NCBI RefSeq assembly: GCF_017599385.1
Contig: NZ_JAGFPK010000002.1
Location: 124,001-188,000, forward strand
Length of the DNA: 64,000 nucleotides
Direction of reading: 5' to 3'
From: Ciceribacter sp. L1K22
GTDB taxonomy: Bacteria > Pseudomonadota > Alphaproteobacteria > Rhizobiales > Rhizobiaceae
The notes beneath the pieces were generated by a model, which saw nothing but the letters and a program-made list of their open reading frames with translations, did no database searches and had not been told where the DNA came from. The stretch's first letter is position 1. Every line of letters begins with the position of its first letter. Made by a program: the position numbers and the translations under genes. Positions 1 to 7,546 of the stretch are shown one piece after another.

Positions 1-1
1 C

Positions 2-1414
2 GGTACCCGGTCCCCGTATGGCGCACCGCGCTCCGTATTCAACAAGGACTATGTTTCGGGCGGGTCTTCCTCGGGCTCCGCGGTCACGGTCGCGTCGGGC
101 ATGGCGAGCTTCGCGCTCGGCACCGACACCGCCGGCTCCGGTCGTGTGCCGGCTGCCTTCAACAACCTCGTCGGCATCAAGCCCACGCCGGGTCTCGTCC
201 CCAATGTCGGCGTCGTTCCTGCCTGCCGCAGCGTCGACGTGGTCACGGTGTTCGCCGCCACTGTCGGCGATGGCGTGGCAATCCGCAAGGTGATGGATGG
301 GGTCGACGCCGGCGACCCCTATTCACGCCCGGCTTTGCCCGCAAGCCTGCCTGCTTCGGGGCTGCGTATCGGCGTTCTCGACGAGGCCGAGCGGGAATTT
401 TTCGGCAATACGGATTACGAGGCGATCTATGACGCGGCGATCGAGCGGGCAAGATCGCTGGGTGCCACCATCGTCCCGTTCGACTATGCGCCATTCCGTC
501 AGGCCGCGGAACTTCTCTACAACGGTCCCTGGGTTGCCGAACGCCTTGCCGCGGTGAAGGATTTCATCGCAACCAACGCGGACGACTTCGATCCGACCGT
601 TCGCACGATCATCGAGGGCGCGCGGGGTTATGACGCCGTCGCAGCCTTCGAGGGCCAGTACAGGCTCGGCCATCTGCGCCAGAAGACGCTCGGAGAATGG
701 GCCAAGGTCGACGTGCTGATGCTGCCCACCTCGCCGACGACCTACACCGTCGAAGCGATGATGGCCGATCCGATCGTCAAGAACAGTCATTTCGGCCGTT
801 ACACCAACTTCGCCAACCTCTTCGGCTACGCGGCGATCGCCATCCCCGCAGGTTTTGGTAGCAACGGCCTTCCTGCCGGCGTGACGCTCTTCGGCCCTTC
901 CTTCTCCGATGACGCCTTGGCGCCTTTCGCCGATGCGATGCATCGCGCGGTCGCCTGTGGCATGGGCAAGGACCGTGCGGCGGTGCTTCCTGAAAGTGCC
1001 AAGGTGTCCGAGGCCGAGGACGGGCTTGTCACGATCATGGTGGTCGGCGCGCATCTCACAGGCATGCCACTCAATCACGAGCTTACCGGTCCCGGAGGCA
1101 AACTGGTGAAGTCCTGCCGCACTGCTGGCGACTACCGTCTCTTCGTGCTGCCCAATACCACGCCGCCAAAGCCGGGACTGATCCGCGAACCGGGATTTGC
1201 CGGCAAGGGGCTCGAGGTCGAAGTGTGGAAGGTGCCGGCTGATGTCTTCGGCCGCTTCGTGCAGAACATTCCTGCTCCGCTCGGCATCGGCAAGGTGACC
1301 CTCGATGACGGCAGCCAGGTTTCCGGTTTTCTCTGTGAGCCCTACGCTATCCAGGGGGCGCAGGAAGTCACCGAACTCGGCGGTTGGCGCGCCTACATCG
1401 CCTCGCGCAAGTAG
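2..1414 (+). CDS. atzF: allophanate hydrolase, 3' part (start lies before the window)
   Basis: The reading frame is open from base 2, so only the 5' end is missing. Allophanate hydrolase splits allophanate to CO2 and ammonia, the second step of urea use by urea carboxylase/allophanate hydrolase and of cyanurate breakdown. The amidase-signature core is clear: the serine-rich stretch GGSSSGS (bases 58-78) and GTDTAGSGRVPA just after it carry two serines of the Lys-Ser-Ser triad; the lysine lies upstream, outside the window. From about base 1030 a separate C-terminal domain (VVGAHLTGMPLNHELTG... to IASRK) matches the extra domain that marks AtzF-type proteins rather than plain amidases. A terminator follows directly. 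Urea carboxylase genes, if linked, must lie further left. Confidence 0.9.
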   Translation, partial: GTRSPYGAPRSVFNKDYVSGGSSSGSAVTVASGMASFALGTDTAGSGRVPAAFNNLVGIKPTPGLVPNVGVVPACRSVDVVTVFAATVGDGVAIRKVMDGVDAGDPYSRPALPASLPASGLRIGVLDEAEREFFGNTDYEAIYDAAIERARSLGATIVPFDYAPFRQAAELLYNGPWVAERLAAVKDFIATNADDFDPTVRTIIEGARGYDAVAAFEGQYRLGHLRQKTLGEWAKVDVLMLPTSPTTYTVEAMMADPIVKNSHFGRYTNFANLFGYAAIAIPAGFGSNGLPAGVTLFGPSFSDDALAPFADAMHRAVACGMGKDRAAVLPESAKVSEAEDGLVTIMVVGAHLTGMPLNHELTGPGGKLVKSCRTAGDYRLFVLPNTTPPKPGLIREPGFAGKGLEVEVWKVPADVFGRFVQNIPAPLGIGKVTLDDGSQVSGFLCEPYAIQGAQEVTELGGWRAYIASRK

Positions 1415-1421
1415 ATGGTCG

Positions 1422-1450
1422 GGGCGGAGAGACTTCTCTCCGCCTCCCTT
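1422..1450 (+). terminator. hairpin terminator after the allophanate hydrolase gene
   Basis: The arms GGCGGAGAGA (1423-1432) and TCTCTCCGCC (1435-1444) pair perfectly with a very short loop, followed by TCCCTT. It begins 8 bases after the stop codon. The T-run is poor, so this is a likely but not classical intrinsic terminator. Confidence 0.55.
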
Positions 1451-1615
1451 CCATGGTTGACGCTCAAACGCCTTAGCGCTTGCCACCTGTGCTCTTCGTC
1501 ACATGCACGGGCGATCCAGACGGATTATCTTGCGTAGAACTGATAATTAACTGCGCAACCAGCTTTGGCTTCTCCCGTTCAGCGGAGATGCGAGGGCGCT
1601 CCTGTGGAGAAGATC

Positions 1616-2191
1616 GTGACCAAGATGACCGACAATCTTTCGCTGTCCGGCGTCGTTTCACCTACCGATGCTGTCATCAACGTTCAGCGGTATCCGGCGA
1701 CGTCCCGTATTCTTCACTGGATCGTCGCTGCGCTGGTGCTGGCCACCTGGCCTCTCGGCTTCTTCATTCAGTTCACGAAGCAGCAGGTGACGCTCGACTT
1801 CTACATGATCCATGAGAGCTTCGGTTTTCTGGCCTTGTGGTTGATGCTGCTGCGCGTCGGCAACAAGCTGATCGCCCGGCCGCCCCATCCGGAGGGTCCG
1901 GCCGTCGAGCGGATTGCGGCTGCCACGGTCCACGGACTTCTCTACGCGTTCCTGATCATCATGCCCGTCAGCGGGTTCCTGGCGACCAACGCCCATGGGT
2001 TTCCGCTTGTCTGGTTCGGGCTGCTGCCCGTGTGGAGTCCGATTGGCAAGACACCGGACATCGCCTGGACGCTGTCTGCGATCCACGCATGGAGTGCATG
2101 GATCCTTTTGCTTCTCTTTGCGTTGCATATCGGTGCCGTGCTGCTTCATCATGTGATCAAGCGCGACAATACGCTCTACAGGATACTCTAG
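1616..2191 (+). CDS. cytochrome b561 family membrane protein
   Basis: Four-helix di-heme b561 protein of about 190 residues, the usual size. Helices start near LHWIVAALVLATW, YMIHESFGFLALW, VHGLLYAFLIIM and IHAWSAWILLLLF, and each carries the histidines (LHW, IHES, VHG, IHAW, LHIG) expected as heme ligands. Such proteins pass electrons between the quinone pool and a periplasmic or membrane partner; the partner is unknown here. I chose the GTG at 1616 because GGAGA sits 5 bases ahead; the in-frame ATG at 1625 is a close alternative. The RibD-like gene starts 8 bases after its stop, so the two are probably co-transcribed, which hints at redox work for the neighbouring cluster. Confidence 0.85.
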   Translation: MTKMTDNLSLSGVVSPTDAVINVQRYPATSRILHWIVAALVLATWPLGFFIQFTKQQVTLDFYMIHESFGFLALWLMLLRVGNKLIARPPHPEGPAVERIAAATVHGLLYAFLIIMPVSGFLATNAHGFPLVWFGLLPVWSPIGKTPDIAWTLSAIHAWSAWILLLLFALHIGAVLLHHVIKRDNTLYRIL

Positions 2192-2198
2192 GCTTTTC

Positions 2199-3002
2199 AT
2201 GCGCAGCATCGACATGACAGAAGCGACGTGGAACCGGCTGCTTGCATTGCGGCAGGGGAAAGTTGCGGCCATGCCGGCAGACGATGCCTATCGACTTTAC
2301 GCTCCGATCGCCGGCGCACGGCGGCAGTTCGTCCTCGCGCAGGTCGGGCAGTCGCTGGACGGACGCGTGGCAACACCGGCAGGCGACGCCCGAGATGTGT
2401 CCGGTCCGGATGGCCTTGCACATCTTCATCGCTGTCGCGCTCTGGTCGACGCCGTCATCGTCGGCATTGGAACGGTAAAGGCCGATGATCCGAAGCTTTC
2501 CGTTCGGATGGTCTCCGGACCGGCACCTGTGCGGGTGGTCATCGACTGCCATGCCGATCTCAGTGGTGACGAGGGCCTTTTCCATGACGGTGGTGCGCCG
2601 GTGATTGTTTTCCGCAGCTCGACTGTGAAAGCTCATTCGCTACCCGCTTCAGAGGTCATCAGCCTGCCGCAGACGAGTTCGGGACTGGATCCCTATGACA
2701 TCCTTGATGCGCTGGCGCGCCGCAATCTGCTGCGCGTGCTTGTCGAAGGCGGAGCCAGAACGATCGCTCGGTTCATCGACGCCGGGCTTGTTGACCGCCT
2801 GCATGTCGCCATCTCACCAATCATCATCGGATCCGGACCGTGCGGCATCATGTTGCCGCCGATCGAGCGTCTCAGCGGCGCGCATCGCCCCAAGGCCGAT
2901 GTCTACAGCCTTGGCAGCGACATTCTGTTCGATTGCCATTTCGAACGTGACAATCTCTCAGGCCGGCAAAGCGAGCAGATCCTTGTGGCCAACCCGGGAT
3001 GA
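2199..3002 (+). CDS. stand-alone RibD C-terminal (pyrimidine reductase) family protein
   Basis: 267 residues that align with the reductase half of RibD, a dihydrofolate-reductase-like fold that reduces the ribosyl side chain of the GTP-cyclohydrolase-II product with NADPH. Seen motifs: AQVGQSLDGRVA, DAVIVGIGTVKADDPKLSVR and LVEGGARTIARFIDAGLVDRL, followed by the ISPIIIGSG strand. There is no deaminase domain (no zinc HAE/PCxxxC motif), so it is not a full RibD. It follows the b561 gene by 8 bases. Its last 45 bases overlap, tail to tail, the methyltransferase gene on the other strand. With the GTP cyclohydrolase II gene at 6439 it suggests a pathway that starts from GTP. The exact substrate is not known. 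Confidence 0.85.
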   Translation: MRSIDMTEATWNRLLALRQGKVAAMPADDAYRLYAPIAGARRQFVLAQVGQSLDGRVATPAGDARDVSGPDGLAHLHRCRALVDAVIVGIGTVKADDPKLSVRMVSGPAPVRVVIDCHADLSGDEGLFHDGGAPVIVFRSSTVKAHSLPASEVISLPQTSSGLDPYDILDALARRNLLRVLVEGGARTIARFIDAGLVDRLHVAISPIIIGSGPCGIMLPPIERLSGAHRPKADVYSLGSDILFDCHFERDNLSGRQSEQILVANPG

Positions 3003-3749
3003 GCTGCCGGGTTCCGTGATGGCATCCATCCGATAGGCCAGCCACTCGTCTACACGATCCTCAGCCGTTCCGGAGATTTCGAGGATTGGTTGACGCAGGC
3101 CCTTCAGCAATTCGCGTTGAAGATCGCCGAAGGTCGCGTCGAGAACCCAGGGGCTGTCTTCAACCTTCACGTCGAAACCTTTTGCCTTGAACACGCGGAC
3201 GAGGCAATCCGTAGCATCAGGTCCAAGCGCCCGCCCGAAGCCCTTGTCGGTGCGCTGGTGATCATTGAAAAAGCCTACCATCTGTTCGTCGAGCGGATGG
3301 GTAACGGACCAGCGCATGATGCCGTCGTAGTTGAGTGCCGCGTATAACCCGGTGCCTGACGCCGCCAGCCTGTCGGCAACGGTACGACAGAAATCTTCCG
3401 AGCAGAGGTCAAACACGGCGGATGCGGTCATCACGCCGATACCCTCCAGTGGCAGGCCGTCCAGGTCGTTGAGATCGTGCTGACGGAACCGCACGCGATT
3501 ATCGGTTCCGATCCGCCGGGATGCTTCTTTCAAGAGGGTCTCGTCATAATCGAGCAGAAGCCAGTCGATTCCGGGCAGGCGGGAATTGAGGCCGCGCCAG
3601 GTCGAGCCCGTTCCGCAGCCGATGTCCATGATGCTGCGGGTTTGTCTTTTCGCCAGATGCGTTGCAAGACTGCCTACGAGCCCAGCATGGCGCGCGGCGT
3701 GGTCGGCGGGTTCGCGGAGCGCCAGCCAGTCCTTGTCGAATCCGCTCAT
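2958..3749 (-). CDS. class I SAM-dependent methyltransferase
   Basis: 263 residues with the SAM-binding motif I IMDIGCGTGSTW and the acidic end of strand 2 (WLLLDYDETLL), then RFRQHDLNDL and SAVFDLCSEDF further on. The acceptor cannot be read from sequence. I chose the ATG at 3749 (MSGFDKDWLAL) because it overlaps the stop of the upstream glycosyltransferase gene by 4 bases (ATGA), so the two are translationally coupled. It is the last gene of the minus-strand operon dehydrogenase, PTPS-like, glycosyltransferase, methyltransferase. Its 3' end overlaps the RibD-like gene on the plus strand by 45 bases. Confidence 0.85.
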   Translation of the reverse strand: MSGFDKDWLALREPADHAARHAGLVGSLATHLAKRQTRSIMDIGCGTGSTWRGLNSRLPGIDWLLLDYDETLLKEASRRIGTDNRVRFRQHDLNDLDGLPLEGIGVMTASAVFDLCSEDFCRTVADRLAASGTGLYAALNYDGIMRWSVTHPLDEQMVGFFNDHQRTDKGFGRALGPDATDCLVRVFKAKGFDVKVEDSPWVLDATFGDLQRELLKGLRQPILEISGTAEDRVDEWLAYRMDAITEPGSSSRVGHKDLLALPA

Positions 3750-4789
3750 GGCACCATCCTCAATGTGTTCGATATAATCTCTGCGGTCGTGTCCCATCCC
3801 GGTAGTTGAGCTCCAGCGCGCCTGGATGCTTCCGCCTTCTGCTTCCTTAACGGAATATCGGCAATGAGGCTCCGCAGTGCTTCGGCGAATGCATCGACAT
3901 CGTCGACAGGCACGAGGAGTCCTGCCTCGTCGGGCACAACGTCCGGCACGGCACCGGTTCTGCAGGCAACGATCGGAAGCCCCTGCGAAAGCGCTTCGGC
4001 GAAGACCATCCCATACCCCTCGTAGCGGCTTGCGAGGGCGAATATATCGGCCTTGGCCAGTTGCTCCCGCGTGTCGGCGCATTCACCGGCGAGCGTTATC
4101 CGTTCCGCGAGACCGGAGACGTCCAGCTGACGCTTCAGGCGCTCGGTCGTCGAAGGATTGAGCGTGGGACTGCCGATGATCGTGGCGCGCCAGTCGAGAT
4201 TCTCAAGCTGCCTCAGGGCGGCGATGAGGATATCGTGGCCCTTTCGAGGCGTAAGCGTACCAATCGAGAGAATATGCGGGGGGCTACCGTCGCCGCGCGC
4301 GGCGGGCGCCGGGGCCGTCCCGGGAAGGGCAACGGTTATCCGTGCACTTTCGACGCCATAGGATGCGTTCAGCTCCCGCGCTGTCATCTCGGACGTCACG
4401 AGCACGTGGCGAACCACGGCGAGAGCCCTCCGCTCACTCTCGCGAAGCAAAGCCTGCTCGCGTTCGTGGATACCCGTCTCCAGCGCGAGAGGGTGATGAA
4501 CGAGGGCAACGATCCTCAGCCGCCGTGCCTCTCGGACCGCCCAGTCGTCGAGCACCCCAAAGGCCAGTCCGTCGATCATCACGAGCGTGTCGTCCGGCAG
4601 GTTCGACAGGCGCCGTTCGGCGTCCGCTTTGACCACCGCCGATGGCGCAGGAAAACCCTCGCCAAGCGGAAGGGGTGCCACGGACCAGCCTATCTTTCCC
4701 AAGCCGTCGATCACCCGCCTGTCGTAGGCATAGCCCCCCGTGTTGAGTGCCAGGTTGCCGGGGTAGGCGAAGACGAGGCTTTGGCTCAA
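3746..4789 (-). CDS. glycosyltransferase family 4 (GT-B fold)
   Basis: 347 residues. The C-terminal half has the GT4 hallmarks: HILSIGTLTPRKGHDILI at the start of the nucleotide-sugar domain and the E-x7-E motif in EGYGMVFAEALSQGLPIVA, followed by VPDEAGLLVPVDD. The N-terminal half begins LVFAYPGNLALNTGGYAYDRR, a typical GT-B glycine loop. It should transfer a sugar from an NDP-sugar with retention of configuration. It overlaps the PTPS-like gene upstream and the methyltransferase gene downstream by 4 bases each, so all three are coupled. A glycosyltransferase locked into a pterin/flavin-type operon suggests a glycosylated product; this is inference. Confidence 0.87.
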   Translation of the reverse strand: MSQSLVFAYPGNLALNTGGYAYDRRVIDGLGKIGWSVAPLPLGEGFPAPSAVVKADAERRLSNLPDDTLVMIDGLAFGVLDDWAVREARRLRIVALVHHPLALETGIHEREQALLRESERRALAVVRHVLVTSEMTARELNASYGVESARITVALPGTAPAPAARGDGSPPHILSIGTLTPRKGHDILIAALRQLENLDWRATIIGSPTLNPSTTERLKRQLDVSGLAERITLAGECADTREQLAKADIFALASRYEGYGMVFAEALSQGLPIVACRTGAVPDVVPDEAGLLVPVDDVDAFAEALRSLIADIPLRKQKAEASRRAGAQLPGWDTTAEIISNTLRMVP

Positions 4790-5184
4790 AGGTCCGCCTC
4801 GTACCAGCCTCGCGCGGCGTGCGATTCATGCAGAGTGACTCTAAGCCGGCAGATCCGGTGACTGCCGGGTCCCAGCCGCTTGTCTGCCACGGCGCGAGCG
4901 AGCTCGTCGAAGATGTGCTTGGCGATCACCTCTGTCGTGGAGACCTTGCCGGCGAACACCGGCAGCTCGTCCAGATTCTGGTAGTTGAGTGGCTTCAGCA
5001 CCTCGCCGAGAACGGTTGTCGCGGCGCCGATATCGACCGCCAGGCCATCCTCGTCGACGTCGCGCGTGAAGAACGCAGCGTCAACGACGAAGGTCGCGCC
5101 ATGCATACCCTGTGCGGGACCAAAGACGGGGCGGGGGAGGCTGTGGGCGATCATGATGTGATCGCGGACTTCAACTGCAAACAT
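4786..5184 (-). CDS. 6-pyruvoyl-tetrahydropterin synthase / QueD family homologue with altered active site
   Basis: 132 residues, normal length for the T-fold family that acts on dihydroneopterin triphosphate. The fold signature is present: first zinc histidine H14 (IMIAHSL), H28 in MHGA, the TTEVIAKHIF helix with E85, and the pterin-anchoring glutamate E120 in TLHES. The usual CxxxHGH motif reads AxxxHGA, so the catalytic cysteine and the third zinc histidine are both alanine (A24, A30). The catalytic Asp-His pair normally found in LDH is LNY (N67, Y68). By eye it therefore keeps the binding pocket but loses the known chemistry. It starts 6 bases after the dehydrogenase gene and overlaps the glycosyltransferase gene. 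It should not be called queD. Confidence 0.82.
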   Translation of the reverse strand: MFAVEVRDHIMIAHSLPRPVFGPAQGMHGATFVVDAAFFTRDVDEDGLAVDIGAATTVLGEVLKPLNYQNLDELPVFAGKVSTTEVIAKHIFDELARAVADKRLGPGSHRICRLRVTLHESHAARGWYEADL

Positions 5185-5190
5185 GGGGTC

Positions 5191-6189
5191 TCACTCTTCG
5201 TAACAGATACGGTGGCAAAGGGTATTTGGATCGGCAATGATCCTCGGATAGTCGGCTTCAAGGTCGGCGAAGCGGGTTTCGCCTGACACCAGAACGTCGA
5301 GACGGTCGTCCCGAAGAAGATCGAGCGCCTTGCCCAGCCGGCGCGCATAGCTCCAGCGGACGCGCCGGTCTGGCGGCACCGAACCAACCTGGGAGCTGGC
5401 GATCGTCAGCCTGCGCGCGTGGAAGGCGCCGCCCAGCGGCAGGCTGACCGGCTTGTCGCCATGCCAGCTCGCCTCGACGATCCGCGCCTCCTGGCCGGCG
5501 AGTTCGATCGCTTGAGCGAGAGCTTCCCCGGAACCGGAGGCGTTTACCAGGACGTCGAACTTTCCCGAAGCGTCTTGGCTGCGAGCGAAATCGAGGTCCA
5601 GTCCCGCAGCCAGCCGCCGGCGTTCCGGATTGCTGTCGATGAGCAGGACCTCCGTGCCGACGATGCGGGAAGCGATATGGGCGACCAGTGTTCCCACCAC
5701 ACCGGCACCGAACACCGCGACGCGGTCGCCCGGCAGTATGGTGGCGTCCCAGACGATGTTCAGTGCCGTTTCCATGTTGGCTGCCAGAACGGCCCTGGCG
5801 GTCGGCACACCCTCGGGGATGACGATCACGGACGCGGCATCGGCCACGAACATGTCCTGATGCGGGTGAAGACAGAAGACCGCCTTTCCAACCAGCGATG
5901 CCGGGCCTTGCTCCACCCTGCCAACCGCCGAATATCCATACTTCACCGGAAACGGAAAACTCCCCGCCATGTGTGGGCCGCGCATCCGATCGTATTCGCT
6001 CTCAGGGACCTTCCCTGCGAAGACGAGGCTTTCAGTGCCCCGGCTGATGCCAGAGAACATCGTCCGTACAACAACCTCGTGCGGAGCCGGCGCCAAGACC
6101 TGTTCCTCGCGTAATACGCATTCACCTTTCGCCGGGAACCACAAGGCTCGGCTGTTCGCGCGCGGATCGATCTGCCGCTTTGTCTCCAA
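5191..6189 (-). CDS. medium-chain dehydrogenase/reductase, zinc-less type
   Basis: 332 residues of the MDR alcohol dehydrogenase superfamily. The Rossmann motif is VFGAGVVGTLVAHIA, followed by the acidic end LLIDSNPERR, which favours NAD(H). The N-terminal catalytic domain reads FSGISRGTESLVF where zinc alcohol dehydrogenases have a cysteine-bearing CGxCGSD, and the GHE motif is missing, so the canonical catalytic zinc site is absent; database labels of zinc-binding would be misleading. I chose the TTG at 6189 because AGGAG lies 8-9 bases ahead; longer starts have no such site. It is the first gene of the minus-strand operon and faces the cyclohydrolase gene across a shared 249-base promoter region. 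Confidence 0.83.
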   Translation of the reverse strand: METKRQIDPRANSRALWFPAKGECVLREEQVLAPAPHEVVVRTMFSGISRGTESLVFAGKVPESEYDRMRGPHMAGSFPFPVKYGYSAVGRVEQGPASLVGKAVFCLHPHQDMFVADAASVIVIPEGVPTARAVLAANMETALNIVWDATILPGDRVAVFGAGVVGTLVAHIASRIVGTEVLLIDSNPERRRLAAGLDLDFARSQDASGKFDVLVNASGSGEALAQAIELAGQEARIVEASWHGDKPVSLPLGGAFHARRLTIASSQVGSVPPDRRVRWSYARRLGKALDLLRDDRLDVLVSGETRFADLEADYPRIIADPNTLCHRICYEE

Positions 6190-6438
6190 TGTGGTGCTTC
6201 TCCTGAGGCCAATCCGCGAATGGGTGACGAGAGTATCGTCCCGGCACTGGTCATTGTCATTGCAAAACGCCAGATAGGGCGTCTGATGCTTTGTGCAAAT
6301 CATCGAGCGATATTTACATCAACGTGTTGCCTTTGGTGTGTCGTCCGTCACCTCGCCGGATCAAGTTGAAGGCCTAGAGTGATCCGACGATGCGCTCCGC
6401 ACGTAGGGGCTATCGTGAAAAATTTCGGAGAATTTCAA
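6190..6438. promoter_or_regulatory. divergent promoter region with an inverted repeat
   Basis: These 249 bases separate the two arms of the pterin/flavin-type cluster and must hold both promoters. An inverted repeat, CGGATCA (6357-6363) and TGATCCG (6380-6386) with a 16-base spacer, lies about 50-80 bases ahead of the cyclohydrolase start and could be an operator or leader stem. I found no FMN-riboswitch signature here. Core promoter boxes are not clear enough to place. Confidence 0.45.
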
Positions 6439-7539
6439 ATGTCTGACAGCGTCGGTTTTGAGTTTGTCTCGTCTGAGGTGAAGGTCGAGCGCGCGGTCGC
6501 CGAACTCCGGTTCGGCCGGCCTGTGGTTCTCAGCGACGGCGATCGGCGGATCGCGGTCCTTGCTCTGGACAGCGCCAGCCCATCACTCTTCGAGCAGTTC
6601 GCTGTCGCCGCCGAAGGGCGGCATTCCCTGTTCCTCACATCGCATCGGGCAACGCGGCTTTTCTCCAAAGTATCAGGGGACGTTTCCATCCCGCTTGACG
6701 GCGTATCCTTCGATGATGCCTCGCGGTTGGCCTACGGTCTCGACGCGAAAGCCCCGCAAATCTGGCATCCGGCGCCTGAATTGATGGGCGCTGCCGCAGA
6801 GATCGCGCGGCTCGCGCTGCTGCTGCCGCCGATGGTTTGCGCTGACATCAACGGGTTGGAGCAGCGCTTTGCGGGCTGCTGCTCGCTGCACACTGCCGAC
6901 TTCCTCCGAGCCGCCCCGGCCCGGCAACGTTTCGACACGGTCGTGCGCACGCGTGTGCCGTTGCGCGACCTTGGCGATTCAGAGTTCGTCGTCTTCCGCG
7001 GCGGGCTGGCGCAGAAGGACCAGGTGGCCATCATTGTTGGCAAACCCGATCTTGCTGCGCCCGTTCCGATCCGCATTCATTCGTCTTGCATCACCGGCGA
7101 TCTCTGCGGCTCACTGAAATGTGACTGCGGCGACCAGCTGCGAAACGGTCTTCATTCGCTGAAGGCGATGGGCGGTGGCGTGCTGCTCTATCTCGACCAG
7201 GAAGGTCGCGGCACCGGCATTGGCGCCAAGATGCGGGCCTACGGCTATCAGCATCTTGGGCTGGACACGATCGATGCCGATGCAGAACTGGGTTTCGGCA
7301 GCGATCATCGCCGCTATGAAGCCGCCATCGCCATGCTTGAACTGCTCGGCATCTCGAAGGTAGTCGTTTTCACAAACAATCCGACAAAGATCGCGGCTCT
7401 GTCCCAGGGCGGGATCGAGGTGCACAATCGGTTCGCGGTCACGGGCGAGGTCACGGCGGAAAACGAAGGTTATCTCCGGACCAAGCGTGCGCGTGCCGGT
7501 CACATGCTTGATATCGAAACGCTGATCGCCGCGGAGTAA
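6439..7539 (+). CDS. ribA: GTP cyclohydrolase II (RibA family) with degenerate N-terminal domain
   Basis: 366 residues. From about residue 165 this is a full GTP cyclohydrolase II, which opens GTP to the diamino-ribosylamino-pyrimidinone phosphate, formate and pyrophosphate. Zinc cysteines C217, C228 and C230 sit in SSCITGDLCGSLKCDCG; the catalytic tyrosine (RAYGYQ) and the Asp and Arg of SDHRRYE are kept. The first 150 residues look like a worn dihydroxybutanone-phosphate-synthase domain: VVLSDGDRR replaces the acidic EDREGE loop, so that activity is unlikely. The ATG at 6439 follows GGAGA; the longer frame from 6379 lacks such a site. It may be a pathway-specific paralogue rather than the housekeeping copy. 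Confidence 0.88.
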   Translation: MSDSVGFEFVSSEVKVERAVAELRFGRPVVLSDGDRRIAVLALDSASPSLFEQFAVAAEGRHSLFLTSHRATRLFSKVSGDVSIPLDGVSFDDASRLAYGLDAKAPQIWHPAPELMGAAAEIARLALLLPPMVCADINGLEQRFAGCCSLHTADFLRAAPARQRFDTVVRTRVPLRDLGDSEFVVFRGGLAQKDQVAIIVGKPDLAAPVPIRIHSSCITGDLCGSLKCDCGDQLRNGLHSLKAMGGGVLLYLDQEGRGTGIGAKMRAYGYQHLGLDTIDADAELGFGSDHRRYEAAIAMLELLGISKVVVFTNNPTKIAALSQGGIEVHNRFAVTGEVTAENEGYLRTKRARAGHMLDIETLIAAE

Positions 7540-7546
7540 GGCAAAC

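Noticed and set aside
323..1486. Open frame of 387 codons on the minus strand
   Set aside because: Antisense to the allophanate hydrolase gene, which carries catalytic motifs.
5184..5191. Queuosine pathway assignment for the PTPS-like gene (queD)
   Set aside because: The catalytic cysteine and Asp-His pair are missing and no queC, queE or queF gene is nearby.
6190..6438. FMN riboswitch ahead of the cyclohydrolase gene
   Set aside because: The conserved RFN stem elements are not seen; only a simple inverted repeat is present.
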